Below are positions 46,568 through 54,224 of a stretch of 64,000 nt of DNA, one piece after another (positions within the stretch are counted from its first letter, which is position 1; each line of letters begins with the position of its first letter). Source of the stretch: Aliivibrio_A kagoshimensis (lineage in GTDB: Bacteria; Pseudomonadota; Gammaproteobacteria; Enterobacterales; Vibrionaceae); the NCBI RefSeq assembly GCF_050337105.1, contig NZ_JAKJSQ010000005.1, forward strand, positions 140,111 through 204,110. Direction: 5' to 3'. The notes under the pieces are model-generated. The model worked only from the letters and a program-made list of their open reading frames with translations. It made no database searches and had not been told where the DNA came from. Made by a program: the position numbers and the translations under genes.

Positions 46568-48372
46568 TAGTATGTGTCCCTTTGGTAGCGTTTCTCTTTT
46601 CTTAAGTTATTCACAAACTCTTCAGCTTGCTCTCGGCTCTGTTCACCTTGCTGCTCAACCACACTGATCAACGCTTCATTCACATCTTTTGCCATACGAG
46701 TCGCATCACCACAGACGTACACATAAGCGCCTTCTTGCAGCCACTGCCATACCTGTTCTGCATTTTCTAATAAGCGGTCTTGTATATAGACTTTCTGCTT
46801 CTGGTCACGGCTAAAGGCCACATCCAATTGAGTCACAACGCCATCTTTGAGGTACTTTTGCCACTCGGTTTGATACAAAAAATCTTCGGTAAACGTGCGG
46901 TCACCAAACAGCACCCAGTTTTTTCCAGTTGCATCTCGGTTCTCTCGCTCTTGAACAAACGAACGGAAAGGGGCAATACCCGTGCCTGGACCAACCATGA
47001 TAATTGGGGATGAATCATCCGCAGGTAGTTTGAAGTTATTGTTGTGCTCAACGAACACCTTAACCTCTCCCCCCTCTTCCAGGCGGTGAGATAGGAAGCT
47101 AGAAGCACCACCGAAACGATCTTGTTCCGCTTTTTGATACTCAACCAAACCAACCGTTAAGTGTACCTCCTCATCCACCTCTGCTTGGCTAGATGCAATA
47201 GAGTAGAGACGCGGTGTCAATCGTCTTAATACACTTTGTAACTGCTCGGCACTGAGTTTGGTTTTCTTCTCAGCAAACAGGTCAATCACCTGAGTGATCC
47301 CTGCGTATTCACGTAGCCTATCTTTATCTTCCACCAGCTTTAGTAATTTTTTACTGCCTGATAGCTCTGCAAATTTGCTGACAAGCTGGGGGTTAGCTGC
47401 GGTGATCTCATAGTGAGCGATCAGCGCCTCTTGAATGCTCAGTGATTCCCCATCAACCTCCACTTTTTCGGAACCATCCAATCCGATGGTTGTGAGCAGT
47501 TGCTCCGCTAGTATGGTGCTGTTTTCAAACCATACCCCCAAAGCATCACCCGGCTGATAACGTAAACCTGAACCTTCTAAATCAATTTCGATATGGCGCA
47601 CATCTTTGCTTGAATCTCTGCCCGTGATCTTCTGGTTAGTCAGCAGCGTGGCTGTGTATGGATTTTTCTTCGAATAGTGTGAATGCGTACTTTGCTGACC
47701 AACAGGCAGTTGAATAACTTCTGCCGCTCCCGTTGAAAGCGTCTCTTTTACTTTCACTAACGCTTGTTGACGCCATTCAGCAGCTGCTGCGTCATAGTCC
47801 ACATCACAATCTAAACGTTCAACAATAGGTTGAGCACCTAGCTTAGAGAGGTATTGGTCAAAATCTTTAGCGGTTTGACAGAAAAATTCGTAGCTCGAAT
47901 CCCCTAAACCAATAACAGCGTACTTCAGGTTATTGAGCTTTGGCGCTTTTTTAGATTGCAAAAATTCATGCAGAGTTAAAGCGTTATCAGGCGCTTCCCC
48001 TTCACCGTTAGTTGAAGCCACAATGATGACGTGACTCTCTTTGGCAAGGTTTTTACCTTTGTAATCGCTGGCATCAAAGAGCTCTACCGCCATTCCATTA
48101 GCTGCAGCTTCGGCTTTAAGAGCTTCCGCTACTCCTTTGGCATTACCAGTTTGTGACGCAAAGATAATAGTTAACTTGCCCGCAGGCTCTGCCGCGGCGG
48201 ATAAAGAGACAGTGGGGTGTGACTCGGCAGTTTGATTCTGGCTTAACCCCCAAAAGTAACCGCTCACCCATGCCATCTGTTGAGATGATAGCTCTTGGCT
48301 TGCTTGTTGTAGTTGACCTATTTGTTGGTCATTCAGTGGGCCTGCTATTGCGGACAAATCCTTCGGTAACAT
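46567..48372 (-). CDS. cysJ: Sulfite reductase flavoprotein alpha subunit CysJ
   Basis: 601-residue flavoprotein passing electrons from NADPH to CysI. Flavodoxin domain (FASQTGNAKGVAEALK near residue 70; STNGEGEAPDNA), FAD-binding domain (RLYSIASSQAEVDEEVHLTVG), NADPH domain (MVGPGTGIAPFRSFVQER) and C-terminal CGDATRMAKDV. First gene of cysJIH. Confidence 0.96.
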   Translation of the reverse strand: MLPKDLSAIAGPLNDQQIGQLQQASQELSSQQMAWVSGYFWGLSQNQTAESHPTVSLSAAAEPAGKLTIIFASQTGNAKGVAEALKAEAAANGMAVELFDASDYKGKNLAKESHVIIVASTNGEGEAPDNALTLHEFLQSKKAPKLNNLKYAVIGLGDSSYEFFCQTAKDFDQYLSKLGAQPIVERLDCDVDYDAAAAEWRQQALVKVKETLSTGAAEVIQLPVGQQSTHSHYSKKNPYTATLLTNQKITGRDSSKDVRHIEIDLEGSGLRYQPGDALGVWFENSTILAEQLLTTIGLDGSEKVEVDGESLSIQEALIAHYEITAANPQLVSKFAELSGSKKLLKLVEDKDRLREYAGITQVIDLFAEKKTKLSAEQLQSVLRRLTPRLYSIASSQAEVDEEVHLTVGLVEYQKAEQDRFGGASSFLSHRLEEGGEVKVFVEHNNNFKLPADDSSPIIMVGPGTGIAPFRSFVQERENRDATGKNWVLFGDRTFTEDFLYQTEWQKYLKDGVVTQLDVAFSRDQKQKVYIQDRLLENAEQVWQWLQEGAYVYVCGDATRMAKDVNEALISVVEQQGEQSREQAEEFVNNLRKEKRYQRDTY

Positions 48373-48516
48373 GACACGACTTCCCTATTCATTACACACT
48401 CATTCATTATGAGGTTATAGAGTAGCCACTCTTTTAAATAACAAGAAAGAATAGATAAGAATGTTTTATAACTTTTAGTAGTAAGGAGAGGGTTGCGTAG
48501 GGGTCAGTGTTCTTAA

Positions 48517-48744
48517 TTAGCTGGCAATACGAACTTGTCTAAAGCCCACCGCCAGCGCACTCTTAGAAGCAGAATCAAGATCGTGGTAGTGAACTTCACT
48601 GCCTTTCATATCAGTAAGTAGCATCAACCCTCCGCCAGAGTGTCTAAATTCGACAATCCACATGTGCTCTTCCACAGAGGGTTCAATTACGGCTTCAACT
48701 AATTCATCTTCACGGTACAGTAGTTTCAATTCACTCAAAGTCAT
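48517..48744 (-). CDS. Small conserved-looking protein, function unknown
   Basis: I do not recognise this 75-residue protein. The frame is open from 48804, but ATG 48744 has GGAG nine bases upstream and gives a compact product (MTLSELKLLYREDELVEAVI). It has alternating charged and hydrophobic residues like a small alpha/beta domain, with no membrane helix. It stands alone behind cysJ and in front of the outer-membrane protein gene, reading away from it. Confidence 0.7.
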   Translation of the reverse strand: MTLSELKLLYREDELVEAVIEPSVEEHMWIVEFRHSGGGLMLLTDMKGSEVHYHDLDSASKSALAVGFRQVRIAS

Positions 48745-48834
48745 TGACGATTTCTCCAGCAGTATCTTTAGATAAGCATGGTCTATAAATCGATAATTGC
48801 CCATTTTTCCGCAGTTATTATCCCAATAAGATAT

Positions 48835-48864
48835 AAAAAAGGCGCTATTGATAACAATAGCGCC
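48835..48864 (-). terminator. Terminator after the outer-membrane protein gene
   Basis: Ten-base-pair hairpin GGCGCTATTG/CAATAGCGCC, loop ATAA, with an A6 run on the plus strand giving a T-run on the minus strand. Confidence 0.85.
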
Positions 48865-48895
48865 TTATGCTGTTCAGTGTTCTGTCATGCCAGTA

Positions 48896-49555
48896 TTAGA
48901 AACGGAACGCAACACCGGCAAACCAACCATCTACTCTTGCATTGCCTTCAAGGTTATCTAACCCTTCAAAATAACCAAACTCATGATCCATTACGCGATA
49001 GCCCACTTTGATGTCCATATTACTATCGAAGAGTTTACGGCGGTACTGCACGCCAGCTTGGCCATCCATTGTACGAGTTTCACCGCTAGAGCCGAAATCA
49101 AACTGGCCGAAGATATGAAAGTTGGTATCTGGGATCAATAGCGTGGCATCAGCGTACCAGTTCATCTCCCACTCACTAAAGGTAAAGTTCTGGCCATCAT
49201 TACTGGTAAACTCGCCGTTAGCAAAATTCATCATCGTCATACCTACATCAAACGAGATTTCGTTCGTGGTCAGCACCTCATAATAGAGAGTGATGTCCGT
49301 TTGGTCGAAACTAACCTCTTTAGTATCCACAGGGGTGTAACGCAGTTTAATATCTGGGGCATACGGAATTTGATGTTCAACCGCCACATAAAAGGCTCCA
49401 GTGGTGTCACCCTTCTTATGGCTATCTTTAATCTTAGTATTGAAAGCCCAAACTTCCGCTCCCACGACAACATCAGTTGTTGATTCTGCCATGGTAGGCA
49501 ATGCCACACTACTGCTGATTAAAGCGGTAATAAGTGGTAGTGAAAGCTGGTTCAT
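48896..49555 (-). CDS. TIGR04219-type outer-membrane beta-barrel protein
   Basis: A 219-residue protein with signal peptide (PLITALISSSVALPTMAES) and alternating beta-strand pattern ending in the aromatic terminus WFAGVAFRF, typical of outer-membrane barrels; matches the TIGR04219 group found in vibrios. Role unknown. GGAG before ATG 49555 sets the start. Confidence 0.82.
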   Translation of the reverse strand: MNQLSLPLITALISSSVALPTMAESTTDVVVGAEVWAFNTKIKDSHKKGDTTGAFYVAVEHQIPYAPDIKLRYTPVDTKEVSFDQTDITLYYEVLTTNEISFDVGMTMMNFANGEFTSNDGQNFTFSEWEMNWYADATLLIPDTNFHIFGQFDFGSSGETRTMDGQAGVQYRRKLFDSNMDIKVGYRVMDHEFGYFEGLDNLEGNARVDGWFAGVAFRF

Positions 49556-49645
49556 TGGAGTCTCCACACTGCATTCATACGAGCAGATGTTTAAGTATTG
49601 ATTAGTATCACACTATAGCAAATGCCGTGGATCATTACAGCCTCT

Positions 49646-49864
49646 CTATCGACCGTATTTCTGATCACTCACTTTGTGTTTAAAGAACCATACACCAACA
49701 GCAATCACAATAATCCATGGCAGCATTTTCAACATTACGCCCACCATTCCCGCTAATAGCATAATAATAAATCCCACTACCGTAGCGGCAATTAAACTGA
49801 TCATCGTGACGCCGGTAAACATCAAAATAAATGCAAAGCCGAGTAAGAATAATATTTCTAACAT
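49646..49864 (-). CDS. pspG: Phage shock protein G
   Basis: A 72-residue inner-membrane protein with two hydrophobic segments (MLEILFLLGFAFILMFTGVTMISL; MVGVMLKMLPWIIVIAVGVWFF), the PspG pattern. It belongs to the PspF regulon, and a sigma-54 promoter lies about 80 bases upstream. The start is ATG 49864; the longer frame adds only ten basic residues. Confidence 0.88.
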   Translation of the reverse strand: MLEILFLLGFAFILMFTGVTMISLIAATVVGFIIMLLAGMVGVMLKMLPWIIVIAVGVWFFKHKVSDQKYGR

Positions 49865-49940
49865 ACCTGTTTTCCTCTTTTGATTTCGTCTCAATTCAAT
49901 AAAAAAATGATATTAGAACGAGACTTACTATATGTATTTC

Positions 49941-49960
49941 CTTTGCAGTAATCAGGCCAA
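49941..49960 (-). promoter_or_regulatory. Sigma-54 promoter of pspG
   Basis: On the minus strand TTGGCCTGATTACTGCAAAG carries GG and GC separated by ten bases, the -24/-12 spacing of sigma-54 promoters (TGGCNNNNNNNNTGCA). E. coli pspG also uses sigma-54 with PspF. Confidence 0.75.
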
Positions 49961-50000
49961 GTTATGTAACAAATAATTATCTCTTTAAATTCAACGCATT

Positions 50001-50036
50001 AAAAAACCACCAACAATTTCTTGTCCAGTGGTTTTA
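50001..50036 (-). terminator. Terminator after dusA
   Basis: Arms AAAACCAC and GTGGTTTT 17 bases apart, with T-run on the minus strand just below the dusA stop. Confidence 0.65.
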
Positions 50037-50099
50037 TTGTAAACAACCGAATCATGGTGCAATTTACCAACAACACGGTAAATTTCGCCAAATCGTTAA

Positions 50100-51104
50100 T
50101 TACAGATTGAGTTCACTCGGAATTTTTTCCAATGCGGCTTCTACCACCTCAATCCCGGCACCCGGTTTATGTGCATTTTCGCTGATGTATCGACGCCACT
50201 GCCTTCCACCTGGCATACTTTGAAATAGACCAATCATATGTCGCGTCATGTGACCTAAACGCGCCCCTTCCGTTAACTGCTGCTCAATATACGGGTACAT
50301 CGCACGAACCACATCACTGCGTTTCACCACCGCTTTATCGCTGTTAAATAGCTGCTGATCCACTTCAGCTAACAAAAATGGATTTTGATACGCTTCACGC
50401 CCAATCATCACACCATCTAAATGCTGCAAGTGCTCCTTAGACTCTTCTAAGGTTTTAATGCCTCCATTCACCGCAATCACCAACTGCGGAAAATCGGTTT
50501 TTAATTGGTACGCTCTTGGGTAATCCAGCGGTGGAATCTCTCGATTCTCTTTTGGACTCAGGCCATTAAGCCACGCTTTACGTGCATGAATGGTGAACTG
50601 ATCGCAGCCCCCTTTCTCATGTACCGTACCCACAAAATCCGTCAAAAATTGGTAAGAGTCTTGATCGTCGATTCCGATTCGCGTTTTCACTGTGACAGGA
50701 ATATCTACGACCTCACGCATGGCGCTAACGCACTCAGCCACTAGCTGTGGCTCCGCCATTAAACAGGCGCCAAAACGCCCATTTTGGACTCGATCCGATG
50801 GGCAACCCACGTTCAAGTTAATTTCATCGTAGCCACGTTCAAACGCCAGTTTTGCACAGTGCGCTAGATCCGTTGGGTTTGACCCACCAAGCTGTAATGC
50901 AACTGGATGCTCACTCTCGCTGTACTTTAGGAAATCACCGCGCCCATGAATAATAGCTCCTGTTGTCACCATCTCTGTATAAAGTAGTGTGTTTTCACTT
51001 AATAAGCGGAGGAAATAACGGCAGTGTCTATCCGTCCAATCTAGCATCGGGGCAACGCTGAAGCGCTGCATAGGGTAATTACTTGTATTTTCTAGCTTTG
51101 ACAC
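50100..51104 (-). CDS. dusA: tRNA-dihydrouridine synthase A, host gene of the prophage insertion
   Basis: FMN-dependent reduction of tRNA uridines 20/20a. The 334-residue product has the DusA blocks RFSVAPMLDWTDRHCRYF near residue 14, LQLGGSNPTDLA, NLNVGCPSDRVQNGRFGACLM near residue 96 and KTRIGIDDQDSY. The integrase gene of the prophage lies divergently 106 bases beyond its start codon. The first 30 or so codons may have been reformed by the element when it inserted, which is known for elements with dusA-type integrases. Confidence 0.94.
   Translation of the reverse strand: MSKLENTSNYPMQRFSVAPMLDWTDRHCRYFLRLLSENTLLYTEMVTTGAIIHGRGDFLKYSESEHPVALQLGGSNPTDLAHCAKLAFERGYDEINLNVGCPSDRVQNGRFGACLMAEPQLVAECVSAMREVVDIPVTVKTRIGIDDQDSYQFLTDFVGTVHEKGGCDQFTIHARKAWLNGLSPKENREIPPLDYPRAYQLKTDFPQLVIAVNGGIKTLEESKEHLQHLDGVMIGREAYQNPFLLAEVDQQLFNSDKAVVKRSDVVRAMYPYIEQQLTEGARLGHMTRHMIGLFQSMPGGRQWRRYISENAHKPGAGIEVVEAALEKIPSELNL
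51020..51104. other. Predicted dusA attachment-site region (left junction)
   Basis: Elements with dusA-associated tyrosine integrases insert in the 5' coding part of dusA and leave a direct repeat there. The conserved codons for VAPMLDWTDRHCR (about 51027-51066) are the usual core region. The second copy expected at the other end is not in the last part of this window, so the exact core and the right junction cannot be fixed here. Confidence 0.4.
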
Positions 51105-51175
51105 TAATAGACCTCATTAAAAGCACTGTATATATAACCATGAAACGCCTGTAATTAACGCGAATTTCGTACTAT

Positions 51176-51195
51176 AGTACCCCCGACAGTACCCC
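51176..51195. repeat. Repeat AGTACCCC upstream of integrase
   Basis: Two copies of AGTACCCC (51176-51183 and 51188-51195), twelve bases apart, 16 bases before the integrase start codon. One helical turn spacing suggests a protein-binding site, possibly for integrase arm or excision factor. Confidence 0.5.
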
Positions 51196-51210
51196 TTTTG
51201 GAGTTGGACG

Positions 51211-52272
51211 ATGGCCTCTTTTTCAATTGAAACACGTAAGCTAAAAAACGGTGAAGCACGATTTAAAACGACCCTAGTCGTTAAAAAGAATCAGAAGATT
51301 ATACACCGTGAATCTAAAACGTTCAGGAAAAAAGAGCTTGCTCGCGCTTTTGGCCGTAAACGTGTCAACGATATTGAAAGCGAGGGGTTAAACAAAGCTA
51401 AATCAGTCTCCCTAGGGGTACTGATAGACATGTTCATTAATGACCGTGATTTATGGGATAACACTGGCCGTACAAAACGCTATGTCATTCTCATGCTTAG
51501 AGATTGTGATATTGGCGAAATCGATAGCCGCGAACTGAAAACAAGCGAGCTTGTTGAGCATTGCAGAAACCGACGAGGTGCGGGGGCTAAACCAGCAACT
51601 ATTTATCACGATATTGCCTATTTGCGATCAGTGATGAAAAAAGCCAAACCTGTATTTAATATTGAGGCTAATTTCTCAATCTTTGATGAAGCGGTTCCCG
51701 TTCTTATTGATATGGGGTTAATCGGTAAGAGCCAAAAAAGAACCCGACGACCAACTGAGCACGAACTCGATAGATTACGTGAGGGATTAGAGGCAAGGCA
51801 GGATTTCAGATCAAACGGAAAAATACGAATTCCATTTATCGACATTCTCGAATTTAGCATTTTAACCTGTATGCGCATTGGTGAAGTATGCGCTCTGCGT
51901 TGGGATGACTTACACGAAGAGCATAAAACGATAACCGTCAGGGACAGAAAAGACCCACGTAAAAAAGAGGGCAACCATATGCTAGTGCCATTGCTTGCTG
52001 GCTCTTATGACATCGTATTAAAGCAAGAAAAGAAAGGCGCTCTCATCTTTCCATACAACTCAGGAAGCGTTACCGCTGGATTCCAGCGAGTACGAAACAG
52101 CTTAGGCATTGAAGATTTGCGTTATCACGATTTAAGAAGAGAGGGCGCGAGTCGACTATTTGAAAAAGGCTATTCGATAGAAGAAGTAGCTCAAGTAACA
52201 GGGCATAGGAATTTGAATATTTTATGGCAGGTGTACACGCAACTATTTCCGCACAAACTACACAGCAAATAA
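51211..52272 (+). CDS. Tyrosine integrase of the prophage
   Basis: A 353-residue phage-type tyrosine recombinase. An arm-binding/SAM-like N-terminal portion (about residues 1-165) is followed by the catalytic domain with R222 (MRIGEVCALRW), H306 and R309 in RYHDLRREGASRL, H332 in TGHRNL and nucleophile Y342 in VYTQL. The HDLRR box has Arg-Glu where most phage integrases have a second histidine. Location beside dusA and orientation fit dusA-specific integrases. Neighbour genes are all element-encoded. Confidence 0.92.
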   Translation: MASFSIETRKLKNGEARFKTTLVVKKNQKIIHRESKTFRKKELARAFGRKRVNDIESEGLNKAKSVSLGVLIDMFINDRDLWDNTGRTKRYVILMLRDCDIGEIDSRELKTSELVEHCRNRRGAGAKPATIYHDIAYLRSVMKKAKPVFNIEANFSIFDEAVPVLIDMGLIGKSQKRTRRPTEHELDRLREGLEARQDFRSNGKIRIPFIDILEFSILTCMRIGEVCALRWDDLHEEHKTITVRDRKDPRKKEGNHMLVPLLAGSYDIVLKQEKKGALIFPYNSGSVTAGFQRVRNSLGIEDLRYHDLRREGASRLFEKGYSIEEVAQVTGHRNLNILWQVYTQLFPHKLHSK

Positions 52273-52706
52273 AAAACAAATAAAAATACAAATGACCCCA
52301 TTCAAGAAAACTCAAGACGGAACACAACTCAAAATAGGGTCATTTGGGCGAAATAAGGATACTTTGACGGGTGAAATGGGGCCATTTAACAAATCTAAAA
52401 TTCAAAAAAGACAAGCAAACTCATTAAACCCAACAGAGACAGTGAATGACTTTGATTATTAGCACACCACTAGGGTGCTAATAAACAGTTATCATAAGCA
52501 AAAATGGTGCGCGATAATTAGTTATCATAAGCACGCAATTCGCGTTACGTTATTTGAGTTGCGTGAAACAATTACTGACTGTAGCGTCAGAACCAAAACA
52601 ATTAAAAACAAAATATGGAAAAGAATTAAAATTTTTAATCGCATAGAGTTGCGCGCAATTGCAGATCAGAGGTATAATGCGAGAATTGAAAGCAAGGAGT
52701 TTACAA
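52273..52706. other. Repeat-rich non-coding spacer behind integrase
   Basis: 434 bases with no convincing gene but several ordered elements: AAATGACCC (52290-52298) paired with GGGTCATTT (52337-52345); a palindrome AAATGGGGCCATTT at 52374-52387; TTATTAGCAC (52456-52465) paired with GTGCTAATAA (52475-52484); and the 14-base direct repeat AGTTATCATAAGCA at 52487-52500 and 52520-52533, 33 bases (about three helical turns) apart. They end in the promoter of the next gene. Confidence 0.6.
52649..52678 (+). promoter_or_regulatory. Sigma-70 promoter of the 149-residue gene
   Basis: TTGCGC (52649-52654), 18-base spacer, perfect TATAAT (52673-52678). A short leader with AAGGAG leads to ATG 52707. Confidence 0.75.
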
Positions 52707-53156
52707 ATGTTCGATGATTTAGATTTTAAAACAGCTACAGCAACATCAGGAAGATCTGGCTCAAACGATCCTGTAAGTATCACTCATAGTTTTAAGACTA
52801 AAAAAAATGAGATGCTGTTTAGGCTGACAAAAGAGTGCATGGATGCTAGCAAGTTAACATATGGCAATAAAGTTCATATACAATTTGCAGCTAATAATAC
52901 TGTCTGTCGCGTCATAAGAACTAATGACCGCTCAGGTGTAACCATAAGTCAGCAAACTAAAGATAATGAATTATCGGCTGGCATAATTCGATTAACTTAT
53001 AAAAATTCATTGCCAAATTTCTTAGAAATTGAAAGTAAAAGCAAGAACCTTAAAATCAACAAGGTTCGATATGTACATGAAAATGATAAAATCCAATATG
53101 GAGAAGGAGACGTGACGTTTCAGTTAAAACTAGATATGCATGAAGAAGAGAAATAA
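52707..53156 (+). CDS. Unknown accessory protein of the prophage (149 residues)
   Basis: I do not recognise it. ATG 52707 is preferred over 52659 because it has AAGGAG and its own promoter with TATAAT. The protein begins MFDDLDFKTATATSG, has no signal peptide or membrane helix, is mixed alpha/beta by pattern with a lysine/serine-rich middle, and ends in an acidic tail. It has its own promoter and terminator, is AT-rich and lies between the integrase and the late genes, the usual position for a cargo or moron gene. Confidence 0.7.
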   Translation: MFDDLDFKTATATSGRSGSNDPVSITHSFKTKKNEMLFRLTKECMDASKLTYGNKVHIQFAANNTVCRVIRTNDRSGVTISQQTKDNELSAGIIRLTYKNSLPNFLEIESKSKNLKINKVRYVHENDKIQYGEGDVTFQLKLDMHEEEK

Positions 53157-53184
53157 AAAAGGTATCCACTAGTGGATACCTTTT
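53153..53184 (+). terminator. Strong terminator after the 149-residue gene
   Basis: Hairpin AAAAAAGGTATCCACTAG/CTAGTGGATACCTTTTTT, that is, twelve or more base pairs around GGTATCCA/TGGATACC, followed by a T6 run. Confidence 0.9.
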
Positions 53185-53307
53185 TTAAACTGCAAGATTG
53201 CTCTTATCAAGAACAAGTGCTAACAGCGTCAGAAACTAAATAGTACCTGTTCATTGATAAAAAATCAATCTTGCCCCACTACAAACCTATATTTAGGAGA
53301 GCTAAAA

Positions 53308-53403
53308 ATGCTCGATAAAAAAGATTGTTTTAAAGAACAAACATGTCAATGTGTAGGTCGCCAGCTATGCCTTTGGTGCCCTTGTATAATTAATAACAAA
53401 TAA
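53308..53403 (+). CDS. Cysteine-rich 31-residue peptide
   Basis: Short gene MLDKKDCFKEQTCQCVGR... with six cysteines in 26 residues (C7, C13, C15, C21, C24, C26), so likely metal binding or disulfide-bonded. It has a good Shine-Dalgarno (AGGAGAG) eight bases upstream. Follows the 149-residue gene in the same direction, on the accessory side of the integrase. Confidence 0.55.
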   Translation: MLDKKDCFKEQTCQCVGRQLCLWCPCIINNK

Positions 53404-53414
53404 TAGGGTTCATT

Positions 53415-53543
53415 ATGTCAAATTCCAATGATTCGTATGTTAAAGATGGTTATGTATATTGTTCACGCTTTAAACACTGGCGTTCAGGTGAATGGGTTTA
53501 TCCCAAAACAGCTAAATGTTTCAAATTTAAAATTGGTGGATAA
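53415..53543 (+). CDS. 42-residue basic aromatic peptide
   Basis: Begins MSNSNDSYVKDGYVYCSRF; two cysteines, many aromatics and lysines, no membrane helix. Lies 11 bases after the cysteine-rich peptide gene, ends just before a strong terminator. Plausible but unproved small gene. Confidence 0.5.
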   Translation: MSNSNDSYVKDGYVYCSRFKHWRSGEWVYPKTAKCFKFKIGG

Positions 53544-53547
53544 ATAA

Positions 53548-53575
53548 AAAAGCCCGCATATTGTGCGGGCTTTTA
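53548..53575. terminator. Bidirectional terminator between accessory genes and late operon
   Basis: Hairpin GCCCGCA/TGCGGGC with ATATTG-type loop, A6 before and T4 after; ends the minus-strand late operon and the plus-strand small genes. Confidence 0.9.
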
Positions 53576-53576
53576 T

Positions 53577-53675
53577 CTATTGCCTTTTCGATATTACTTT
53601 CACTACTCTTCCACCCTTCTTAAATTTATACCCTTTCTTAAGCTTCCCGTTCGCTTTCAATCCCACTCTAGACAT
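53577..53675 (-). CDS. Small basic protein (32 residues), end of late operon
   Basis: Starts MSRVGLKANGKLKKGYKFKKG, fourteen or so basic residues out of 32, no acidic residues, so a nucleic-acid-binding or capsid-interior peptide is likely. Its ATG overlaps the stop of the preceding gene (TAATG), the standard join in this operon, which supports it as real. Confidence 0.55.
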   Translation of the reverse strand: MSRVGLKANGKLKKGYKFKKGGRVVKVISKRQ

Positions 53676-53809
53676 TATTTTTTCCTCTTTAAGATTGTCT
53701 CAATGATGGTTAAGCGCTTGTCTTGTTTCCACAATAAAACAATCAGCGCAACAACGGACGGTGACAGGCCCATACCGTTAAGTGATGTAAACAACTCAAC
53801 TAACTCCAT
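53675..53809 (-). CDS. Small membrane peptide (44 residues)
   Basis: MELVELFTSLNGMGLSPSVVALIVLLWK with one hydrophobic segment near residues 17-27 and a basic tail. ATG 53809 is chosen inside a longer frame because that frame would overlap the holin-like gene deeply. It may be part of lysis (holin/anti-holin or spanin-like) or a minor virion membrane protein. Confidence 0.5.
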   Translation of the reverse strand: MELVELFTSLNGMGLSPSVVALIVLLWKQDKRLTIIETILKRKK

Positions 53810-54224
53810 TGCCACCCCCAAACTTTTTGTTAAGCCAGTGCTCAACCGCAACGCGCAGCATTCGCCTAAAACCAAACGTATCAATGTAAATCATGGCAAG
53901 GGCGTACCAGTAGTACTCAGGAACGCTGGTATTTAGCGCATCAAACCCCATTTTCACGTACTGCGCAAAGTCGGGAATAAACGCGAGAAACAAAGGCGCA
54001 GTCGTCAGAATCAATAAGTACTCATCTTTCCAACCACGGTCAGCAATACTCAGCTCATCGAGCTTGGCCGCGTTATTATCACCTTGCTCAATGCGCTTGA
54101 TTTTGGCTTGGGTTTTCACCTCTTCAATGCGATCACTTCGCTCTTGTTTCTTCGCTTTGATTTGTTGACGGCTTTTAAAAATATTCATGCCGCCAGTGAA
54201 TAGCGTGCTGATTAACCCTATCAT
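53796..54224 (-). CDS. Holin-like membrane protein (142 residues)
   Basis: N-terminal amphipathic/basic region (KSRQQIKAKKQERSD) with a coiled-coil pattern, then two to three hydrophobic segments around residues 75-130 (YLLILTTAPLFLAFIPDF; YYWYALAMIYI). Pattern resembles the 3-TM phage holin family. ATG 54224 overlaps the M15 gene stop by ATGA. The frame upstream to 54242 is less likely. Adjacent to the peptidase gene, forming a lysis cassette. Confidence 0.65.
   Translation of the reverse strand: MIGLISTLFTGGMNIFKSRQQIKAKKQERSDRIEEVKTQAKIKRIEQGDNNAAKLDELSIADRGWKDEYLLILTTAPLFLAFIPDFAQYVKMGFDALNTSVPEYYWYALAMIYIDTFGFRRMLRVAVEHWLNKKFGGGNGVS

Noticed and set aside
52475..52717. 80-codon open frame behind the integrase
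   Set aside because: It contains the promoter and the direct repeats, has no Shine-Dalgarno and overlaps the better-supported gene at 52707.
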